A stretch of 64,000 nucleotides of DNA from Streptococcus salivarius (GCF_002094975.1 NZ_CP015283.1:1597501-1661500); one strand, 5' to 3'; counted from the stretch's first letter, positions 25,865 through 35,604 are shown. The notes: generated by a model not told the origin, from the letters alone. Numbers and translations are program-made.

Positions 25865-26761
25865 ATGAAGACAAAACATGCGGTCTGGCTGGCTTTTTTC
25901 TTGAATTTAGGCTATGCCATTGTTGAGTTTATTGCAGGAGGAATTTTTGGATCCAGTGCAGTTCTTGCTGATTCCGTCCATGATTTGGGAGATGCGATTG
26001 CTATTGGGATTTCAGCCTTTTTGGAGAGTATTTCCAATCGTGAAGAAGATAGCCACTATACCCTAGGCTACAAGCGTTTTAGCTTATTAGGGGCTTTAGT
26101 AACGGCAGTCATTCTGATGACCGGATCTAGCATGGTGATTTTAGAAAATGTAAGCAAGCTTTTCCACCCTCAGCCCGTCAATGACGAAGGGCTTCTTTGG
26201 TTGGGAATTATTGCTATCAGTGTCAATGTGCTGGCGAGCCTCGTCATTCGCAAAGGGCAAACCAAGAATGAATCCATTCTTAGCCTGCATTTTCTGGAAG
26301 ATACCTTAGGTTGGGTCGCTGTCATCTTGATGGCCATTGTCCTCCGATTTACTGACTGGTATATCCTAGATCCCCTCTTGTCTCTTGCTATTTCCTTCTT
26401 TATTCTTTCCAAAGCCATTCCACGATTTTGGAGCACGCTCAAGATTTTCCTGGATGCTGTGCCAGAAGGGGTAGATATCAAGCAAGTTAAGAATGATTTA
26501 GAGCAGTTGGACAATGTCGCTAGTATCAATCAGCTTAATCTTTGGACCATGGATGGACTAGAGAAAAATGCTATTGTTCATGTTTGTCTCAAGCGGATGG
26601 AGCAGATGGAAGTCTGCAAAGAAGCAATCCGAGACTTGCTCAAAGAGAGGGGCTTTCAAAATGTCACCATCGAAGTTGATGAAGACTTGGCAACCCACCG
26701 AGCTCACAAGCGAAATATCGAAGAGCTGGAAGCAGAAAGTGAGCAGCAACACCATCATTAA
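25865..26761 (+). CDS. czcD: Cation diffusion facilitator, zinc exporter CzcD
   Basis: A 298-residue CDF antiporter that expels Zn2+ (and possibly Co2+) in exchange for protons. Six membrane helices span about residues 5-195. The metal site is HDLGD in helix 2 (ADSVHDLGDA) with its counterpart in helix 5. The cytoplasmic ferredoxin-like domain follows (about 205-285). The tail ends in a His cluster (QQHHHH), which may sense or buffer zinc. GAGGATTAAGG lies before the ATG. Control is from the SczA-type operators upstream. Confidence 0.9.
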   Translation: MKTKHAVWLAFFLNLGYAIVEFIAGGIFGSSAVLADSVHDLGDAIAIGISAFLESISNREEDSHYTLGYKRFSLLGALVTAVILMTGSSMVILENVSKLFHPQPVNDEGLLWLGIIAISVNVLASLVIRKGQTKNESILSLHFLEDTLGWVAVILMAIVLRFTDWYILDPLLSLAISFFILSKAIPRFWSTLKIFLDAVPEGVDIKQVKNDLEQLDNVASINQLNLWTMDGLEKNAIVHVCLKRMEQMEVCKEAIRDLLKERGFQNVTIEVDEDLATHRAHKRNIEELEAESEQQHHH

Positions 26762-26772
26762 GGTTTGTTTTT

Positions 26773-26806
26773 AAACTCTTAAAGTCTACCTTTAAGAGTT
26801 ATTTTG
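26773..26806 (+). terminator. Terminator of czcD
   Basis: AACTCTTAAAG and CTTTAAGAGTT form a perfect stem followed by ATTTTG. Confidence 0.75.
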
Positions 26807-26872
26807 ATACTAAGTTCCCTAAAGTAAGCCTTTTCATGATAAAATAGAACAAATGTAGAACAAGGAGTATTT

Positions 26873-27967
26873 ATGAGTAAGAGAGCTGTGTTGATGATGA
26901 CCTTTGGGTCACCAGAAGAGATTACCTATGAAGGAGTAGCAGAATTTTTCACGAATATTCGGCGTGGTGTTCGTCCTGAACCACATGAAATTCAGACTTT
27001 ATATGACAATTACGTCCGAATTGGCGGAACCCCACTCCAAAGGATAACTAGAGAAGAAGTGAATTTGGTTGCTTCTGCTCTTGGAGAACGAGCGTCGGTC
27101 TACTTTGCTAATAAATTTTCCCGCCCTTTTATCACTGATGTAATCAAAGAGATGGAGAATGACGGAATTGAAGAATGTTTGTGCTTGATTTTAGAGCCTC
27201 ATTATTCTTACTATTCTGTCATGGGATATGAGAAATTTTTAGAAAGTGAGCAGATTAGGTTCCAAATTATCAAGGATTGGTACCAAGAACCTTCACTTCT
27301 TCACTACTGGGCTGATGAGATTAGAAATATTTTAGATCAAATTGGAGATGACAGCTATAAGGTGATTTTTTCAGCTCACAGTGTACCAGTTTTGGCCCTT
27401 GATTTTGGCGATCCTTATATCGATCAGATTTATGACAATACTCGCTTGATTGCGGAAATTTTAGGCCTTGAAGAAGACCAGTATACCAATACATGGCAGA
27501 GTGAAAGTGATATTGGTATTCCTTGGATTAAACCTGATGTCTTAGAATACCTTCATGATGAGAAGGAACACCCTGACCACTATATTTTTGTCCCGATAGC
27601 TTTTATTAGTGAGCATATTGAGGTTCTTTTTGATAATGATGTGGAGTGTAAGGAGCTTTGTCATGAGCTTGGTGTGGCCTATCACCGTCCTCCTATGCCA
27701 AATAGCGATTCTCGTTTGATTAAAGCACTTCTTTCAACCATTCAGTCTCATATAGACGGTGACTATCGTTACTATCATCCTCAACTAGAGACTTTTGATG
27801 AGTTGGAAGCTCCTTCAAACACAGGACAGATTTTAGAAGAGGAGGAAGATATTCAGATGCCTGATTTCGTCAAAAAATTGATTGCTAAAAAAGGTCGAGA
27901 GAATGTCAAGATGCCATATCTAGTAAAGAAAATGCTTGAAAAGAAGTATGGAAAAAAATATGATTAA
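26873..27967 (+). CDS. hemH: Ferrochelatase family protein (coproporphyrin ferrochelatase-like)
   Basis: A 364-residue HemH/CpfC enzyme that inserts iron into a porphyrin. LMMTFGSPE at the start, the metal-site FSAHSVPV (about residue 165) and the [16 protein letters not shown] stretch with its conserved His and Glu are all present. A C-terminal extension of about 50 charged residues follows the core. Streptococci do not make haem from glutamate and no other haem gene is nearby, so it must work on acquired porphyrin or do another job. AAGGAG lies before the ATG. Confidence 0.88.
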   Translation: MSKRAVLMMTFGSPEEITYEGVAEFFTNIRRGVRPEPHEIQTLYDNYVRIGGTPLQRITREEVNLVASALGERASVYFANKFSRPFITDVIKEMENDGIEECLCLILEPHYSYYSVMGYEKFLESEQIRFQIIKDWYQEPSLLHYWADEIRNILDQIGDDSYKVIFSAHSVPVLALDFGDPYIDQIYDNTRLIAEILGLEEDQYTNTWQSESDIGIPWIKPDVLEYLHDEKEHPDHYIFVPIAFISEHIEVLFDNDVECKELCHELGVAYHRPPMPNSDSRLIKALLSTIQSHIDGDYRYYHPQLETFDELEAPSNTGQILEEEEDIQMPDFVKKLIAKKGRENVKMPYLVKKMLEKKYGKKYD

Positions 27968-28062
27968 GTAACTAAATATGACCGTAATAGGGAGTGTTTG
28001 ATGTGAGCGATCTCTTGTTAAAAAGTATATACTATCAGTAACGAAAGAATAGAGGTTATTAA

Positions 28063-29100
28063 ATGAAATCAGCAGTTTATACCAAAGCTGGGCAGGTGGG
28101 TCTAGCAGAAATTGATCGCCCGCAAATCGTGGCAGCAGATGATGCCATTATCAAGGTAGTACGTACTTGCGTTTGTGGATCGGACCTTTGGAGTTACCGT
28201 AATCCGGAAATGGAAGAAGGACATAGAAATAGCGGTCATGAGGCCATCGGAATTGTCGAAGAAGTTGGCGAGGAAGTTACTACAGTAAAACCAGGTGACT
28301 TTGTCATTGCCCCTTTCACACATGGTTGTGGACAGTGTGATGCCTGTCGTGCTGGTTTTGATGGCTCTTGTGACAACCACCCAGGTAATAACTGGTCTGG
28401 GGGCGTGCAGGCTGAGTATATCCGTTTCCACTTTGCCAACTGGGCCCTTGTCAAAATTCCTGGGCAACCTTCAGATTATAGTGAAGGCATGCTCAAGTCA
28501 CTTTTGACACTGGCTGATGTCATGCCGGCGGGTTACCATGCGGCGCGTGTGGCTAATGTGCAAAAAGGTGACAAGGTGGTCGTTATCAGAGATGGGGCTG
28601 TTGGTCAATGTGCTGTCATCGCAGCTAAGATGCGTGGTGCTTCACAAATTGTCCTTATGAGTCGTCATGAAGATCGTCAAAAAATGGCTTTGGAGTCAGG
28701 TGCAACTGCAGTTGTTGCTGAACGTGGCGAAAAAGGCATTGCCAAAGTCCGTGAAATCCTCGGGGGAGGAGCAGATGCAGCTCTCGAATGTGTCGGTACA
28801 GAAGCAGCGGTAGATCAAGCTCTTGGAGTCCTTCACAATGGTGGCCGTATGGGATTTGTTGGTGTTCCGCACTATGAAAACCGTGCCATTGGATCAACCT
28901 TTGGACAAAATACAACGATTGGTGGCGGACCAGCCTCTGTCACAACCTATGATAAACAAGTTTTGTTAAAAGCTGTTCTTGATGGCGACATCAATCCAGG
29001 CCGAGTCTTTACGACAAGTTATAAATTGGAAGATATAAATCAGGCCTATAAAGATATGGATGAACGCAAGTCTATTAAATCTATGATTGTGATAGAGTAA
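28063..29100 (+). CDS. Zinc-dependent alcohol dehydrogenase
   Basis: A 345-residue MDR enzyme. Catalytic zinc ligands are in CVCGSDLW and GHEAIGIVEEVG. The structural zinc lobe GCGQCDACRAGFDGSC has its four cysteines. The cofactor domain holds GAVGQCAVIAAKMRGA. It probably oxidises or reduces a small alcohol/aldehyde with NAD(P); the true substrate is not evident. In pneumococcus a zinc alcohol dehydrogenase gene neighbours czcD, and here the two are separated only by hemH. AGAGG lies before the ATG. Confidence 0.88.
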   Translation: MKSAVYTKAGQVGLAEIDRPQIVAADDAIIKVVRTCVCGSDLWSYRNPEMEEGHRNSGHEAIGIVEEVGEEVTTVKPGDFVIAPFTHGCGQCDACRAGFDGSCDNHPGNNWSGGVQAEYIRFHFANWALVKIPGQPSDYSEGMLKSLLTLADVMPAGYHAARVANVQKGDKVVVIRDGAVGQCAVIAAKMRGASQIVLMSRHEDRQKMALESGATAVVAERGEKGIAKVREILGGGADAALECVGTEAAVDQALGVLHNGGRMGFVGVPHYENRAIGSTFGQNTTIGGGPASVTTYDKQVLLKAVLDGDINPGRVFTTSYKLEDINQAYKDMDERKSIKSMIVIE

Positions 29101-29400
29101 CGAATTAAGTCGATCACTTTTGATTGCGGAAAAGAATTTTCTAATTGGAAATCTATTTCGAATGTACATGACATTGATATTTTCTTTGCGGATCCAGGAT
29201 GTCCTGAGCAACGAGGTCTCAATGAACATTCTAATGGCTTATTAAGACGAAATGGACTACCTAAACAAATGGATTTTACGAATATTTCTCAAAATTATTT
29301 ATCAGCTACAGCTGATAAAAGAAATAGACTTCCTAGGAAGTCTTTGAATTATCAAACACCATACCAAGTTTTTCTGAGTTACATGAAAAATCTAACTTAA
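29101..29400 (+). pseudogene. IS30-family transposase C-terminal fragment
   Basis: An open frame of 99 codons without a start follows the dehydrogenase stop directly. It reads SITFDCGKEFSNW, then DIDIFFADPGCPEQRGLNEHSNG, then GLPKQMDF and RKSLNYQTPYQVF, which is the DDE core end of an IS30-type transposase with the final catalytic Glu in NEHSNG. The N-terminal two thirds are missing. The junction at 29100 shows the insertion or deletion ended exactly at the dehydrogenase stop. Confidence 0.85.
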
Positions 29401-29451
29401 TTTGACAATTTAGGGAGATAAAAATAGGGAGCGAAAAAAGCCCAACTAGAC

Positions 29452-29480
29452 AAATCTTCAAAGGAAGATTTATTTTTTTT
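29452..29480 (+). terminator. Terminator before the copper operon
   Basis: AAATCTTC and GAAGATTT with an AAAG loop run into ATTTTTTTT. Confidence 0.8.
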
Positions 29481-29491
29481 AAAACTTTTTG

Positions 29492-29544
29492 TTGACAAAT
29501 GTAAATCTTAGGTGTAAAATAGCATCATAAGATTTACAAATGTA
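29492..29544 (+). promoter_or_regulatory. cop operon promoter with two cop boxes
   Basis: -35 TTGACA (29492-29497), 17-bp spacer and -10 TAAAAT (29515-29520). Two copies of the CopY operator KACANNTGTA are present: GACAAATGTA (29494-29503) over the -35, and TACAAATGTA (29535-29544) after the -10. CopY bound at both sites would shut the promoter. Confidence 0.92.
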
Positions 29545-29563
29545 GATTTAGAAAGGAGAAGCC

Positions 29564-29959
29564 ATGCAAATTTCCAATGCGGAATGGCGCATCATGAAGA
29601 TTATCTGGATGGAAGGCAAGCAGACCAGCACGGATTTGATCGCCGTCTTGTCCGAGCGCTTTGACTGGTCGAAGTCGACCATCAAGACCCTCTTGACGCG
29701 CTTGGTGGAGAAAGGCTGTCTGACCAGAGAAAAATCTGGCAAAGCCTTTGTCTACTCGGCTTTGTTGAAGCAGGACCAGGGTTTAGACTTGGTGGTTGAG
29801 GATGTGAAAGACAAGGTTTGCTCAAAAAGAATTGTCCAGGTGCTTGAAAACTTGATTCAGGAGAGTGACTTTACGCTTGCAGATCTTAATCAGCTCCAGC
29901 AGGTCCTGGAAGAAAAGAAAGCAGAGGCTGTCGAAACAGTCCCTTGCAATTGTATGTAA
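29564..29959 (+). CDS. copY: Copper-responsive repressor CopY
   Basis: A 131-residue BlaI/MecI/CopY-type winged-helix repressor (SNAEWRIMKIIWMEG, FDWSKSTIKTLLTRLVEKGCL). Zn-CopY represses; Cu(I) displaces zinc at C-terminal cysteines and releases DNA. The usual CxCx4CxC tail is cut to a single CNC motif followed by Met and the stop, so half the classic metal site is missing; a Cys at about residue 87 might help. GAAAGGAG lies before the ATG. It is the first gene of the cop operon. Confidence 0.93.
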   Translation: MQISNAEWRIMKIIWMEGKQTSTDLIAVLSERFDWSKSTIKTLLTRLVEKGCLTREKSGKAFVYSALLKQDQGLDLVVEDVKDKVCSKRIVQVLENLIQESDFTLADLNQLQQVLEEKKAEAVETVPCNCM

Positions 29960-29977
29960 TAGAAAGAAGGAATTTTA

Positions 29978-30349
29978 ATGTTTGGATTGTTAATTAGTAT
30001 TGTTTGTTTACTTGGGGTTGCTTTTATTGCTTGGTGGTTCTTTGCAGAGCATGAAAAGGTAAGCGGCCACGCTCGTCAGAAATCAGGTTATCAAGAAATT
30101 GAAGTCGAAGTCATGGGGGGCTATTCACCTGAAACCATTGTCCTGAAAAAGAATGTTCCAGCCCGGATCATCTTTAATCGCAAGGATCCATCTTCATGTC
30201 TGGCTCAAGTGATCTTTCCAGATTTTGGCGTTCATGAAGATTTGCCTTTAGGTGAAAAACATGTCATTGAAATTACGCCAGAAAAAGCGGGCGAATATGG
30301 GTATTCATGTGGAATGAACATGATGCATGGTCACATGATTGTGGAATAA
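29978..30349 (+). CDS. cupA: Membrane-anchored cupredoxin copper chaperone CupA
   Basis: A 123-residue protein with one N-terminal membrane helix (about 2-22) and a soluble cupredoxin domain ([20 protein letters not shown] ... [15 protein letters not shown]). The C-terminal Cys and Met cluster ([11 protein letters not shown]) forms the Cu(I) sites. In pneumococcus CupA is a cell-surface chaperone needed for copper resistance and hands Cu(I) to CopA. It lies between copY and copA, as in that operon. AAAGAAGGA precedes the ATG. Confidence 0.9.
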   Translation: MFGLLISIVCLLGVAFIAWWFFAEHEKVSGHARQKSGYQEIEVEVMGGYSPETIVLKKNVPARIIFNRKDPSSCLAQVIFPDFGVHEDLPLGEKHVIEITPEKAGEYGYSCGMNMMHGHMIVE

Positions 30350-30359
30350 AGGAGTAGGT

Positions 30360-32582
30360 ATGGTAGAAAAACAAAAAGCAGTTGTGGAAAACGGAGTGCA
30401 AAAGATCCGTATTACAGCAGAAAAAGGCTATAGTCCAAAGGAATTTCAACTTCAAAAAGGGATCCCTGCTGAAATCACCTTCCATCGGGTCAATCCTTCC
30501 GGTTGTTACAAGGAAATTTTATTTGAAGATCAGGGGATTTTAGAGCCTTTGGAAGTCGGTGTGGATAAGGTGATATCCTTTACCCCGACAGAAACAGGGG
30601 ACTTCGAGTTTTCATGTGGAATGAAGATGCAAAAGGGTTCCTACTCGGTTGTGGAAAAACGCCGTCGTGTCTTAAGTTTACGGGGTCGCTTTTGGATTAC
30701 TAGTATCTTTACCCTTCCTTTATTGATCTTGATGATCGGGATGTGGGCAGGATTTGTATCCCATTCAGTCAGTCGCTGGGGGACTTTTCTAGCGACAACG
30801 CCGATCATGTTGGTAGCAGGAGTACCTTTTATCAAGAGTGCCTGGGCCTCATTTAAGAAGCACCATTCCAATATGGATACCTTGGTAGCTCTTGGAACCC
30901 TGGTAGCCTATGTCTATAGTGTATTTGCCCTTTTTACTGGTCAGCCAGTATACTTTGAGGCTGCGGGTTTTATCATCTTCTTTATCCTTTTAGGGCAAAT
31001 CTTTGAAGAACGGATGCGTAACAATGCCTCCGAGGCTGTGGAAAAGTTGTTGGATTTGCAGGCAAAAACGGCTCAAGTTCTCCGTGATGGGAACTATATC
31101 GAGGTGGCGGCAGAAGATATCCAAATTAATGACTTGATTCGGGTCCGTCCTGGGGAAAAGATTGCGGTTGATGGGACGATTGTAGAAGGAAGTACGACCA
31201 TTGATGAGTCGATGGTGACAGGTGAAAGCTTGCCTGTGGAAAAATCAGTTGGTGATGCAGTTATCGGCTCCACTATCAACAGCAATGGGACCATTCTCTT
31301 TAAGGCTGAAAAAGTCGGTAGTGAGACCCTCTTATCTCAAATTGTGGACTTTGTCAAAATGGCCCAATCCAGTCGTGCTCCTATTCAAGATTTGACGGAT
31401 AAGATTTCAGGTATCTTTGTTCCAGTGGTGACGATTTTGGCCATTGCGACTTTCTGGGTTTGGTCCGTGCTTCTGGGCGCGTCGCTTCAAGAGGCCATGC
31501 TCTATGCAGTCTCTGTCCTCATTATTGCCTGTCCTTGTGCCCTTGGTTTAGCAACCCCAACAGCCCTGATGGTCGGAACCGGCCGTAGTGCCAAGATGGG
31601 GGTTCTGATTAAAAATGGAACAGTTCTTCAAGAAGTGCAAAAGATTCAAACCGTTGTGTTTGATAAGACAGGGACTATTACCATTGGCCAACCACTTGTA
31701 ACCGATGTTGTAGGAGATGAAGCGCGTGTCTTGACACTGGCTGCTAGTCTTGAAACTTTTTCAGAACATCCACTAGCCCAAGCGGTGTTATCCCAAGCAG
31801 AAGAAAAAGGTTTGGTATTATCCCCTGTGGAAAACTTCCAAGCGATTGAAGGAAAAGGGGTCCAAGGTCAGATCGACCAGCAGTTGGTGACCTTGGGAAA
31901 TGGCAAACTTCATGACGGGACAGCGATGGATCCGGAGCTTGAAAAACGGATGGTAGAGTTGCAAGAGCAGGCCAAAACAGTGATCAGTTTGTCTGTGGAT
32001 GGGCAAGTGATTGGCTTGATTGCCATTCAAGATGCTCCGAAGGCCAGCTCAAAAGAAGCGATCAAAAAGCTCAAAGAACGGGGCTTGAAAACGGTCATGT
32101 TAACGGGGGATAATGAACGGGTGGCCCAAGCTATTGCTAAGCAAGTGGGAATTGACACCGTCATTGCTGATGTCCTTCCTCAAGAAAAAGCTAGTGCCAT
32201 CCAAAAACTGCAAGAAGCTAGCAAGGTCGCCTTTGTTGGAGATGGGATCAATGATGCTCCAGCTCTCTCTATCGCGGATGTGGGGATTGCTATGGGATCT
32301 GGAACGGATATTGCGATCGAGTCCGGTGGCATCGTGCTCACACAAAATGATTTGCTTGGCGTTGTGCGCGCCTTTGACATGAGTCAAAAGACCTTCCGCA
32401 GGATCTTACTCAATCTCTTCTGGGCCTCTATCTACAATATTCTTGGGATTCCAATTGCTGCTGGAGTCTTTGTAGGACTGGGATTGACCCTCAATCCAGA
32501 ACTAGCAGGTCTTGCTATGGCCCTTAGTTCTTTGTCTGTTTTGACTAGCTCGCTGCTTCTCAATGTTGCGAAAATTGATTAG
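30360..32582 (+). CDS. copA: Copper-exporting P1B-type ATPase CopA
   Basis: A 740-residue Cu(I) exporter. Instead of a ferredoxin-like HMA domain, residues about 1-95 form a cupredoxin-like domain related to CupA ([28 protein letters not shown]). Then come membrane helices, TGES, the CPC metal motif (IIACPCALG, about residue 390), the phosphorylation motif DKTGT (about 435), HPLAQ and [10 protein letters not shown]. The ATG at 30360 follows AAAGGAG; the GTG at 30339 lies inside cupA. It is the last gene of the operon, before a strong terminator. Confidence 0.95.
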   Translation: MVEKQKAVVENGVQKIRITAEKGYSPKEFQLQKGIPAEITFHRVNPSGCYKEILFEDQGILEPLEVGVDKVISFTPTETGDFEFSCGMKMQKGSYSVVEKRRRVLSLRGRFWITSIFTLPLLILMIGMWAGFVSHSVSRWGTFLATTPIMLVAGVPFIKSAWASFKKHHSNMDTLVALGTLVAYVYSVFALFTGQPVYFEAAGFIIFFILLGQIFEERMRNNASEAVEKLLDLQAKTAQVLRDGNYIEVAAEDIQINDLIRVRPGEKIAVDGTIVEGSTTIDESMVTGESLPVEKSVGDAVIGSTINSNGTILFKAEKVGSETLLSQIVDFVKMAQSSRAPIQDLTDKISGIFVPVVTILAIATFWVWSVLLGASLQEAMLYAVSVLIIACPCALGLATPTALMVGTGRSAKMGVLIKNGTVLQEVQKIQTVVFDKTGTITIGQPLVTDVVGDEARVLTLAASLETFSEHPLAQAVLSQAEEKGLVLSPVENFQAIEGKGVQGQIDQQLVTLGNGKLHDGTAMDPELEKRMVELQEQAKTVISLSVDGQVIGLIAIQDAPKASSKEAIKKLKERGLKTVMLTGDNERVAQAIAKQVGIDTVIADVLPQEKASAIQKLQEASKVAFVGDGINDAPALSIADVGIAMGSGTDIAIESGGIVLTQNDLLGVVRAFDMSQKTFRRILLNLFWASIYNILGIPIAAGVFVGLGLTLNPELAGLAMALSSLSVLTSSLLLNVAKID

Positions 32583-32589
32583 ACTCAAT

Positions 32590-32634
32590 AAAAAAATGGT
32601 ACAGAATTCATTTAATATTCTGTACCATTTTTTT
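32590..32634 (+). terminator. Terminator of the cop operon
   Basis: AAAAATGGTACAGAAT and ATTCTGTACCATTTTT form a long perfect stem ending in a T-run. Confidence 0.9.
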
Positions 32635-32738
32635 GTCTTCTTCTACAGTCATCAGAGTATCGTGAATAGATTCTTAACATCAGAAGTTTTCGTGGGACAA
32701 TAAAAGATGATTGAAATAATCTTTCTTGAATAGAACAC

Positions 32739-32782
32739 AAAAAGGACATGTTTCTGACTAAAACAGATTCATGTCTTTTTTT
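32739..32782 (+). terminator. Orphan terminator-like hairpin
   Basis: AAAAAGGACATG and CATGTCTTTTTTT pair around a 19-nt loop. No gene precedes it within 32635-32738, so it is either a relic or the end of a short unannotated transcript. The rest of 32583-32897 shows only an extended -10 (TGATATAAT, 32863-32871) for the next gene. Confidence 0.45.
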
Positions 32783-32897
32783 AGGTGTTATGATTTAATC
32801 ATCTATTTTTCTTGATTATAAGCTAATAGATTTTATGAAATCATATAATCAGTTTGAATTTTTGATATAATAATTCTTAAAACTTAGGAGGCAACAG

Positions 32898-33662
32898 ATG
32901 ATACACAAACATGAAATTCCAATTTTAGAGTTTGATGATAATCCTCAGGCTGTGATTATGCCGACCCATGAGGATTTAGATTTGGACTTGCCGGCTAGGT
33001 GCGTCTACGCCTTTTTAGAGGAAGAAATCGAACGCTATGCGAATGCTGTTGGCGCTGAAAAAGTTGGAGAGTTTGTCTCTGCCACCAAAACTTATCCTAT
33101 ATTTGTTATGACTTACAATGGGGAGGAGATTTGCTTGGCTCAAGCTCCAGTTGGATCAGCTGCAGCTGCACAATTTCTTGATTGGTTAATTGGTTATGGC
33201 GTAAAACAAATCATTTCAACTGGAACTTGTGGCGTTTTGGTAAACATGAAGGAAAATGTTTTTTTGATTCCTACTAGAGCGTTGAGGGATGAAGGAGCGA
33301 GTTACCACTATGTAGCTCCATCCCGCTATATAGACATGAATAAACAAGCTCTGGAAGCTATTGAGAAAACTTTAAAACAAAAGAAAATCCCCTATGAAGA
33401 GGTCATGACATGGTCGACAGATGGTTTTTATAGAGAAACACCAGATAAGGTTTCCTATCGCATTGAAGAGGGCTGTAGTGTTGTAGAGATGGAATGTTCT
33501 GCACTTGCAGCAGTTGCTCAACTTCGAGGAGCTATTTGGGGATTGCTACTCTTTACGGCAGATTCCCTTGCAGATATTGACAATTACGATCAAAGAGCTT
33601 GGGGCTCAGAGGCTTTTGATAAGGCTTTGGAGCTTTGTCTGGATATCATTGTTCAGATGTAA
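32898..33662 (+). CDS. Nucleoside phosphorylase (uridine phosphorylase-like)
   Basis: A 254-residue member of the PNP/UDP family 1, which splits nucleosides with phosphate to ribose-1-phosphate and free base. The phosphate/ribose regions QAPVGSAAAAQFLDWL and ISTGTCGVL are visible, as is the late motif VVEMECSALAAVAQLRG with the ribose-binding MEC/E residues. The base (uridine or purine) cannot be fixed by eye. TTAGGAGG precedes the ATG. It is a single gene between terminators. Confidence 0.87.
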   Translation: MIHKHEIPILEFDDNPQAVIMPTHEDLDLDLPARCVYAFLEEEIERYANAVGAEKVGEFVSATKTYPIFVMTYNGEEICLAQAPVGSAAAAQFLDWLIGYGVKQIISTGTCGVLVNMKENVFLIPTRALRDEGASYHYVAPSRYIDMNKQALEAIEKTLKQKKIPYEEVMTWSTDGFYRETPDKVSYRIEEGCSVVEMECSALAAVAQLRGAIWGLLLFTADSLADIDNYDQRAWGSEAFDKALELCLDIIVQM

Positions 33663-33676
33663 TCTAGATTCAATAG

Positions 33677-33710
33677 AAAAAAAGCATGATTGTCTAGTCA
33701 TGCTCTTTTC
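33677..33710. terminator. Bidirectional terminator
   Basis: AAAAAGCATGA and TCATGCTCTTTT pair between the converging nucleoside phosphorylase and HAD phosphatase genes. Confidence 0.75.
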
Positions 33711-33722
33711 ATGTATCACTTA

Positions 33723-34358
33723 TTATTTCAAAATATCCCAAAGTTCTTGGGGAGTCTCAGTTACAAAATCTGGATTTTCTGCTAATAGGGTTTCGTTAGC
33801 CCCGAATCCCCAGGTCACCGCTATTGTTTTGATGCCAACTGTTTTTCCACCAATCAAATCAAACTTGGTATCACCAACAATGACGGACTGGTCTTTAGGC
33901 GCTTGATTTTCAGTAATGGCACGCTGCAAAACATCAGCCTTATGAAAAGCAGCAGGGGTAGATCCATAAATACCTTCAAAATATTCAGTAATCCCAAGGT
34001 GTTGGCACATTTCTAGGGCAATAGGTTCATTTTTTGAAGTTGTGATAAAGATTTTCTTGTTAGGGTCTTTACTAAGTTGTTCAAGAACTTCCTTAATGCC
34101 ATCATAGAGGTGAGCTTCCAATTGTCCTTTGGTCTCATAATAGTCACGATAAATCTTGACAGCTTTGGCAGCACCTTCTTCACTAACCTCTTCTTTAAAG
34201 GTTACCTCGAGAGGTGGTCCCATAAAGGTACGAATTTTCTGATCACTAGGAACAGGAAGGCCTAGTCTTTCAAAAGTTTGAACAAAACCATTGTGGATTC
34301 CCTCAGAACTATCAACGAGAGTACCATCAAGGTCGAAAAAAATGTGTGTGAGTGACAT
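33723..34358 (-). CDS. HAD-superfamily phosphatase (phosphoglycolate phosphatase-like)
   Basis: A 211-residue HAD hydrolase, subfamily IA, with an alpha-helical cap. The four motifs are FFDLDGTLVDSS (nucleophile Asp), ITTSKNE, the Lys in FHKADVL and VIVGDTKFDLIGG. It removes phosphate from a small metabolite; family members act on phosphoglycolate, sugar phosphates or pyrophosphate. The ATG encoding MSLTHIFF is used because GGAG lies six bases upstream; the in-frame TTG at 34370 lies over that site. Confidence 0.87.
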   Translation of the reverse strand: MSLTHIFFDLDGTLVDSSEGIHNGFVQTFERLGLPVPSDQKIRTFMGPPLEVTFKEEVSEEGAAKAVKIYRDYYETKGQLEAHLYDGIKEVLEQLSKDPNKKIFITTSKNEPIALEMCQHLGITEYFEGIYGSTPAAFHKADVLQRAITENQAPKDQSVIVGDTKFDLIGGKTVGIKTIAVTWGFGANETLLAENPDFVTETPQELWDILK

Positions 34359-34458
34359 AGAATTCTCCAATATAGTATCGTTGGTTTATTATAACATGAT
34401 AGGTGGGAAATAATCAGATTAAAATAGCTAGGCGTATAAAATATAATCCTACCAATCC

Positions 34459-34490
34459 AAAAACACCTCAAAATTAAGCTTTTGGGGTGT
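34459..34490 (-). terminator. Terminator after the VWA-domain surface protein gene
   Basis: On the minus strand CACCCCAAAA and TTTTGAGGTG pair around a short loop and end in TTTTT. Confidence 0.75.
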
Positions 34491-34534
34491 GAATCACGGG
34501 GTGCAATAATTAAGTTTTTAACGTAAATGAGGTG

Positions 34535-35476
34535 TTAGTTACGTTTTGGTTTGACTGCCATGCCTAGGCCGAGTGCCGCATTGATAAGACCAAGTGAAAC
34601 TAGAGCAGCAGATTGGCTAGAACCTGTTTCTGGGAGTTCTTTATGTGTTGGTTGCAATGGCGTTGGTGCCTCGTAGACCGTACCCTCAACGTAGTATACA
34701 TTTCCTGGAACAGTTGGTGTTGCTAGTTGCACCGTTTCAGGCTGGTTAGTTGCTTTAGTAACCAAGTGAGTCGTAGCAATCACTTCATAAGTATCCGTTT
34801 GAATACGATAAACACGTCCTTCTTGAACAGTTTCAATCACGTAGTTTGAGAATTGCTTGTTCAAAAGATCGGCGAAATCTTTATCGATATCGAGGTAGAG
34901 ACCATTGGTACCTTTTACCAATGGGTCAAAGTCTTTTTCATCATATTTCTTACCAACTACGGTCAAAGAAATCCCAGCATCTTGAAGGGCTTTTAGTGTA
35001 GCATCTTTAGTTGGCTTTTTTGGAGTAAGGTCGATATCTTCGTCAGTGACCAAGAAGGCGAAGCGACGATTGTTCTTACCAGTTCCCCAAGTATAATCAG
35101 GTGAAATTGCAATATGTGATAATGCTGTTGTTGCTTCCTCGTCTGAGCCAGTAGTACGGATGGCTTTTAATTTACCAACAAAAGCGTTCGTATCCGTGGT
35201 GAATTTAGAACCTCCGAAATCATGGTAAGTTGTGTTTTTGCTTGATTCATAGTCAACCAAACCAAGACGTGCTTGCACATTTTTAGATTCCAAATCACGC
35301 ACAAATTTTTCAATGTTATTAGCTACGTCAGTGATATGGCTGTCCATTGAACCAGATTTATCGACAATAAAGACGATGTCAGTAGTTCCCTTGACTTCTT
35401 GGCGATTCACCACATCAGCCTCTTTAACAACCTCGACAACAGTCGTTTTATTGACCGTTTCAGTCGTTGTTGCCAC
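34535..35476 (-). CDS. LPxTG surface protein with von Willebrand A domain, N-terminally truncated
   Basis: A 313-residue protein. A VWA domain (about 32-210) carries the MIDAS motif DKSGSMD and supports metal-dependent adhesion. A linker is followed by LPETG (281-285), a hydrophobic helix and a basic tail, so sortase would anchor it to the wall. No signal peptide or YSIRK motif precedes the VWA domain, so it could not reach sortase. The only start is a GTG with no ribosome site. An in-frame stop lies 15 bp upstream. It is probably a decayed adhesin. Confidence 0.72.
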   Translation of the reverse strand: MATTTETVNKTTVVEVVKEADVVNRQEVKGTTDIVFIVDKSGSMDSHITDVANNIEKFVRDLESKNVQARLGLVDYESSKNTTYHDFGGSKFTTDTNAFVGKLKAIRTTGSDEEATTALSHIAISPDYTWGTGKNNRRFAFLVTDEDIDLTPKKPTKDATLKALQDAGISLTVVGKKYDEKDFDPLVKGTNGLYLDIDKDFADLLNKQFSNYVIETVQEGRVYRIQTDTYEVIATTHLVTKATNQPETVQLATPTVPGNVYYVEGTVYEAPTPLQPTHKELPETGSSQSAALVSLGLINAALGLGMAVKPKRN

Positions 35477-35604
35477 ATATAATACATCTTAGGAATCAAA
35501 AACACTCAATTCCTTCCCAAAAATCTTAGTCATAGATTGACATTAAAGAAGTTTTAAGATAACTTTAAAGTAACGATTTAATCCGATCTTATCGAGGAGT
35601 TGCC

